Source of the DNA: Pseudofrankia saprophytica
GTDB taxonomy: Bacteria > Actinomycetota > Actinomycetes > Frankiales > Frankiaceae
Reading direction: 5' to 3'
Length of the DNA stretch: 64,000 nucleotides
Assembly: GCF_000235425.2 (NCBI RefSeq)
Contig: NZ_KI912266.1
Coordinates: 1,195,886-1,259,885 of the forward strand
The translations under genes were made by a program, and so were the position numbers. This document shows, piece after piece, positions 61,991 to 64,000 of the stretch (positions are counted from its first letter, which is position 1; the number at the start of each line of letters is the position of its first letter). Under the pieces are notes generated by a model that was given only the letters and a program-made list of their open reading frames with translations, was not told the DNA's origin and did not search any database.

Positions 61991-62809
61991 GTGAGGACGA
62001 CGCGGCCTGACTTCGTCGTCGCCGCCCCGCCCGAGACGGGCGGAACGCGGCTCGTCGCCGTGCTCGCGCGCCATCCCGGCCTGCGGCTCACCGAGCCGCG
62101 GCAGGTGCCGGTGGGAGCACCGGCCGGCGACGTCTGGGGTACCGACGGCGACGTCTGGGGTACCGACGGAGTGACCGGCGTCGCGGACGGGCGGGCGGCG
62201 GGGGGTCGCCAGGGCGTGCTGGCGCCATACCTGCTCGCGGACTTCACGGCGCAGCGGCGGCTACACGAGTGCACGGCCTACCCGCGGCTGTTGGTGGCGC
62301 TGCGCGATCCGGTCGACCGGGCGTACGCCGCCTGGCGGCGCGCGCGGGCCACCGGCGCCGAGCCGTTGGCCGACTTCGTCGCGGCGCTGCTCGCCGAGCC
62401 GGAGCGTGCCAGTGCCGGCTCCGGCTGGACATGGCGCTACGCCGAGCTGGGCCGCTACGGCGACCAGCTGAGAAGGTTGTACACGCTGTACAGCCCCGGT
62501 CAGGTGCTGCTCGTGCACTATCCGGACCTGATCGCCGGGCCGGGCGCCGTCTTCCATCGGGCCTGCGGCTTCCTCGATGTCCGCGAGGGTGCGGCTCCCG
62601 ACGCGCGCGTCGGGCTCGACGCCGCGGCCGGGCCGGCCGGCGAGCCCGGCCAGCCGGACGACCGCCCGCCGCCCGAGCTGCGCGCGCGGGTCGTCGACCT
62701 GTTCGCGGAGGACATCCGCCTGCTGGAGTCGGTGACCCACCGCTCGTTCGACGCGTGGCTCACGCCGTCCGGCGAGTCGGCCCCCGTCGCCCGCGGCGCG
62801 GACGCCTGA
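61991..62809 (+). CDS. Sulfotransferase-like protein with altered PAPS loop
   Basis: I chose the GTG preceded by GGGGG, giving 272 aa. The N-terminus DFVVAAPPETGGTRLVAVLA stands where a sulfotransferase 5'-phosphosulfate loop (G-x-x-K-[SC]-G-T-[ST]) is expected, but the Lys is missing. The 3'-phosphate region VALRDPVDRAYAAWRRA fits the family well, as does LVHYPDLIAGPGAVFHRACGFL. A tandem GDVWGTD x2 insertion follows residue 45. Loss of the PAPS Lys suggests weak or changed activity. It lies 63 bases after the monooxygenase gene, possibly in one transcript. Confidence 0.7.
   Translation: MRTTRPDFVVAAPPETGGTRLVAVLARHPGLRLTEPRQVPVGAPAGDVWGTDGDVWGTDGVTGVADGRAAGGRQGVLAPYLLADFTAQRRLHECTAYPRLLVALRDPVDRAYAAWRRARATGAEPLADFVAALLAEPERASAGSGWTWRYAELGRYGDQLRRLYTLYSPGQVLLVHYPDLIAGPGAVFHRACGFLDVREGAAPDARVGLDAAAGPAGEPGQPDDRPPPELRARVVDLFAEDIRLLESVTHRSFDAWLTPSGESAPVARGADA
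62126..62167 (+). repeat. 21-bp perfect tandem duplication in the sulfotransferase-like gene
   Basis: Two identical 21-base copies (62126-62146 and 62147-62167) each encode GDVWGTD. This is an in-frame duplication. Confidence 0.9.
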
Positions 62810-62892
62810 CCGCGCGGCCCCGGCGGTCGAGGCCCACGGTCCGCGCGTCACCAGGACAGTCGCGGGCCGCGTGGCCGGGTAACGTCCCCAGC

Positions 62893-63252
62893 GTGGAGGC
62901 GAACGCTACGACGAGCCAGGGCGCCGGCGCGGTGGGCCGGGAGCCGAACGGCCCCTCGGAGACGCCCGCGCGGCCGGACGGCCCGCCGCCTCAGCCGGAC
63001 GACGGCGCGGGCGGTCTCGCTCCCCTGCCGCAGGACGGGGTCGTTCCCGTCGCGGTCGGCACGATGGTGTGGCTGGTGGCACTGATCGTCATGCTGCCGT
63101 TCACCGGCGACCTGCGCGCGGACGGACACCTGTGGTGGCTGGCCACGGCGGCCTGCGGCTTCGGCCTCGGCCTGCTCGGCCTGGTCATCGTCATCCGGCG
63201 CCGCAACCGCCTCCGCGACGCTCGCGAGAGCTCGCCGCGCCCTGACGCCTGA
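62893..63252 (+). CDS. DUF2530-like two-helix membrane protein
   Basis: From a GTG, 119 aa. Residues 1-50 are Pro/Gly/Ala-rich and cytosolic. Two membrane helices follow, VAVGTMVWLVALIVMLPF and LWWLATAACGFGLGLLGLVI, and the protein ends with RRRNRLRD. PLPQDGVVPVAVGT and the helix pattern match the actinobacterial DUF2530 family. Function is unknown. It lies 83 bases after the sulfotransferase-like gene. The start codon is a choice among GTGs. Confidence 0.72.
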   Translation: MEANATTSQGAGAVGREPNGPSETPARPDGPPPQPDDGAGGLAPLPQDGVVPVAVGTMVWLVALIVMLPFTGDLRADGHLWWLATAACGFGLGLLGLVIVIRRRNRLRDARESSPRPDA

Positions 63253-63387
63253 CCGCTCCGTGGCTCTCTGACGCCTGAACCGTTCCGCCGCGCGCTGACG
63301 CCTGAACCGCTCCGCGGCCGGCCGGGGCGTCTTCGCGCGCCGGTCCGCGCCGCTGATTCGAAAACTCAGTGAGTCGGCCCCGTTTCG

Positions 63388-64000
63388 TCACCCAGGTGCC
63401 GGAACGGGGGCGGGCTGGAGGGTGACGTGGTAGCCGAGTTGGCCGAGCTGGTCGACGAGTCGGCGGGCGGTGCGGGCCTTGCCGCGGTCGTCGAGGCGGT
63501 TGATGAAGTGGTCGGGGCCGAGGTCCTGGTAGGGCAGGTCGGTGGTGAGCATGTGCCAGACGGAGATGAGAACGGAGTGGCCGACAGCGACCAGTGCTCG
63601 TTTCTTGCCGCGGCGGGCGGCGATCCGCCGGTAACGGGCCGCGAGGTAGGTCCCCTTCGTGCGGCCGGCCGAGACGGCGACCTGGCCGAGGGCGGCCTTG
63701 AGCCAGGGGTCGCCGTGGCGGGTCGGCCCGTTGCGGGCGGTGGCTCCGGACTGGTTGTTGCCCGGGCACATCCCTGCCCAGGACGCCAGCGCGGCGGCCG
63801 AGGGGAACCGGGCCGGGTCGGCGCCGATCTCGGCGAGGATGACCTGCGCGGTGCGCCGGCTCGCGCCGGGCACGGTCTCGATCAGGTCGAGCTGGCGGCG
63901 AAAGGGACGGACCTGTTCGTCGATCTGGGCATCGAGGCGTGCCTCGGTGGCGCGGCAGGCATCGATCCGGTCGAGCATCGTGCGGGCGATGAACGCGTGA
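63388..64000 (-). mobile_element. IS110-family transposase, C-terminal part (5' end outside window)
   Basis: On the minus strand the frame runs in from the right edge (…HAFIARTMLDRIDACRATEA…) and ends at 63388, giving about 204 aa. The IS116/IS110/IS902 C-terminal domain is recognisable: LIETVPGASRRTAQVILAEI, GADPARFPSAAALASWAGMC and NQSGATARNGPTRHGDPWLK, with the Ser-containing P-G-N-N-Q-S-G motif. The catalytic DEDD N-terminal domain lies beyond 64000. No end repeats are visible, as usual for IS110 elements. I see no insertion-site duplication. Confidence 0.9.

Overview
The window is very GC-rich with actinobacterial codon use. It carries a Streptomyces-type core block (purF, purM, a DUF3073 gene, a valine/leucine-type dehydrogenase, bldC) and mycelial or actinobacterial markers: a BldC regulator, a septum-formation-domain protein, DUF2530, SpoIIE-type phosphatase and a membrane Ser/Thr kinase. 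A filamentous actinobacterium is certain in outline. A Frankia/Pseudofrankia-type genome is my best guess from overall style and the IS110 element, but I cannot prove the genus by reading.

Left part (1-14.4 kb): the window opens inside a Nudix-domain gene. Next come four minus-strand genes that look like one unit: a repeat-rich hydrophobic secreted-looking or self-assembling protein, a 115-aa helical protein, a stand-alone I9-like (subtilisin propeptide-like) protein, and an S8 subtilisin-like peptidase. I regard this as the best candidate for an undescribed system. Then follow an amidase, a LEA/apolipoprotein-like 11-mer repeat protein, a SpoIIE phosphatase, a type-B carboxylesterase lipoprotein, a papain-fold-like protein, a septum-formation protein and tRNA-Glu.

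Middle part (14.9-31.6 kb): two sugar-utilisation blocks. The first is a LacI regulator divergent from a solute-binding protein, two permeases, a GH127 (beta-L-arabinofuranosidase family) enzyme and an MsmK/UgpC-type ATPase, with a clear promoter plus operator. The second is a xylose block: xylF-xylG-xylH transporter, a ROK-family regulator, xylB and xylA, with a promoter/palindrome in front of xylA. An F420/flavin-dependent LLM oxidoreductase ends this part.

tRNA region (31.7-35 kb): intact tRNA-Phe and tRNA-Asp genes lie on the minus strand, with two separate broken copies of the tRNA-Phe 3' half, duplicated terminators, a DinB-family gene and a decayed IS5-like transposase. This looks like a scar of past integration events.

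Right part (35-64 kb): a CsbD-like stress gene, a very large Ser/Thr kinase, a GAF-EAL phosphodiesterase, bldC, DUF8083-like gene, dehydrogenase, DUF3073, purM, purF, a maleylpyruvate-isomerase-like gene and a giant sacsin/Hsp90-type ATPase-domain protein. After these comes a sulfonate-sulfur operon (ssuC-ssuB-ssuA-ssuD-tauD) preceded by what appears to be a cysteine leader peptide. Divergent from it are an NtaA/SnaA/DszA-type flavin monooxygenase, a sulfotransferase-like gene and a DUF2530 membrane protein. An IS110 transposase runs off the right edge.
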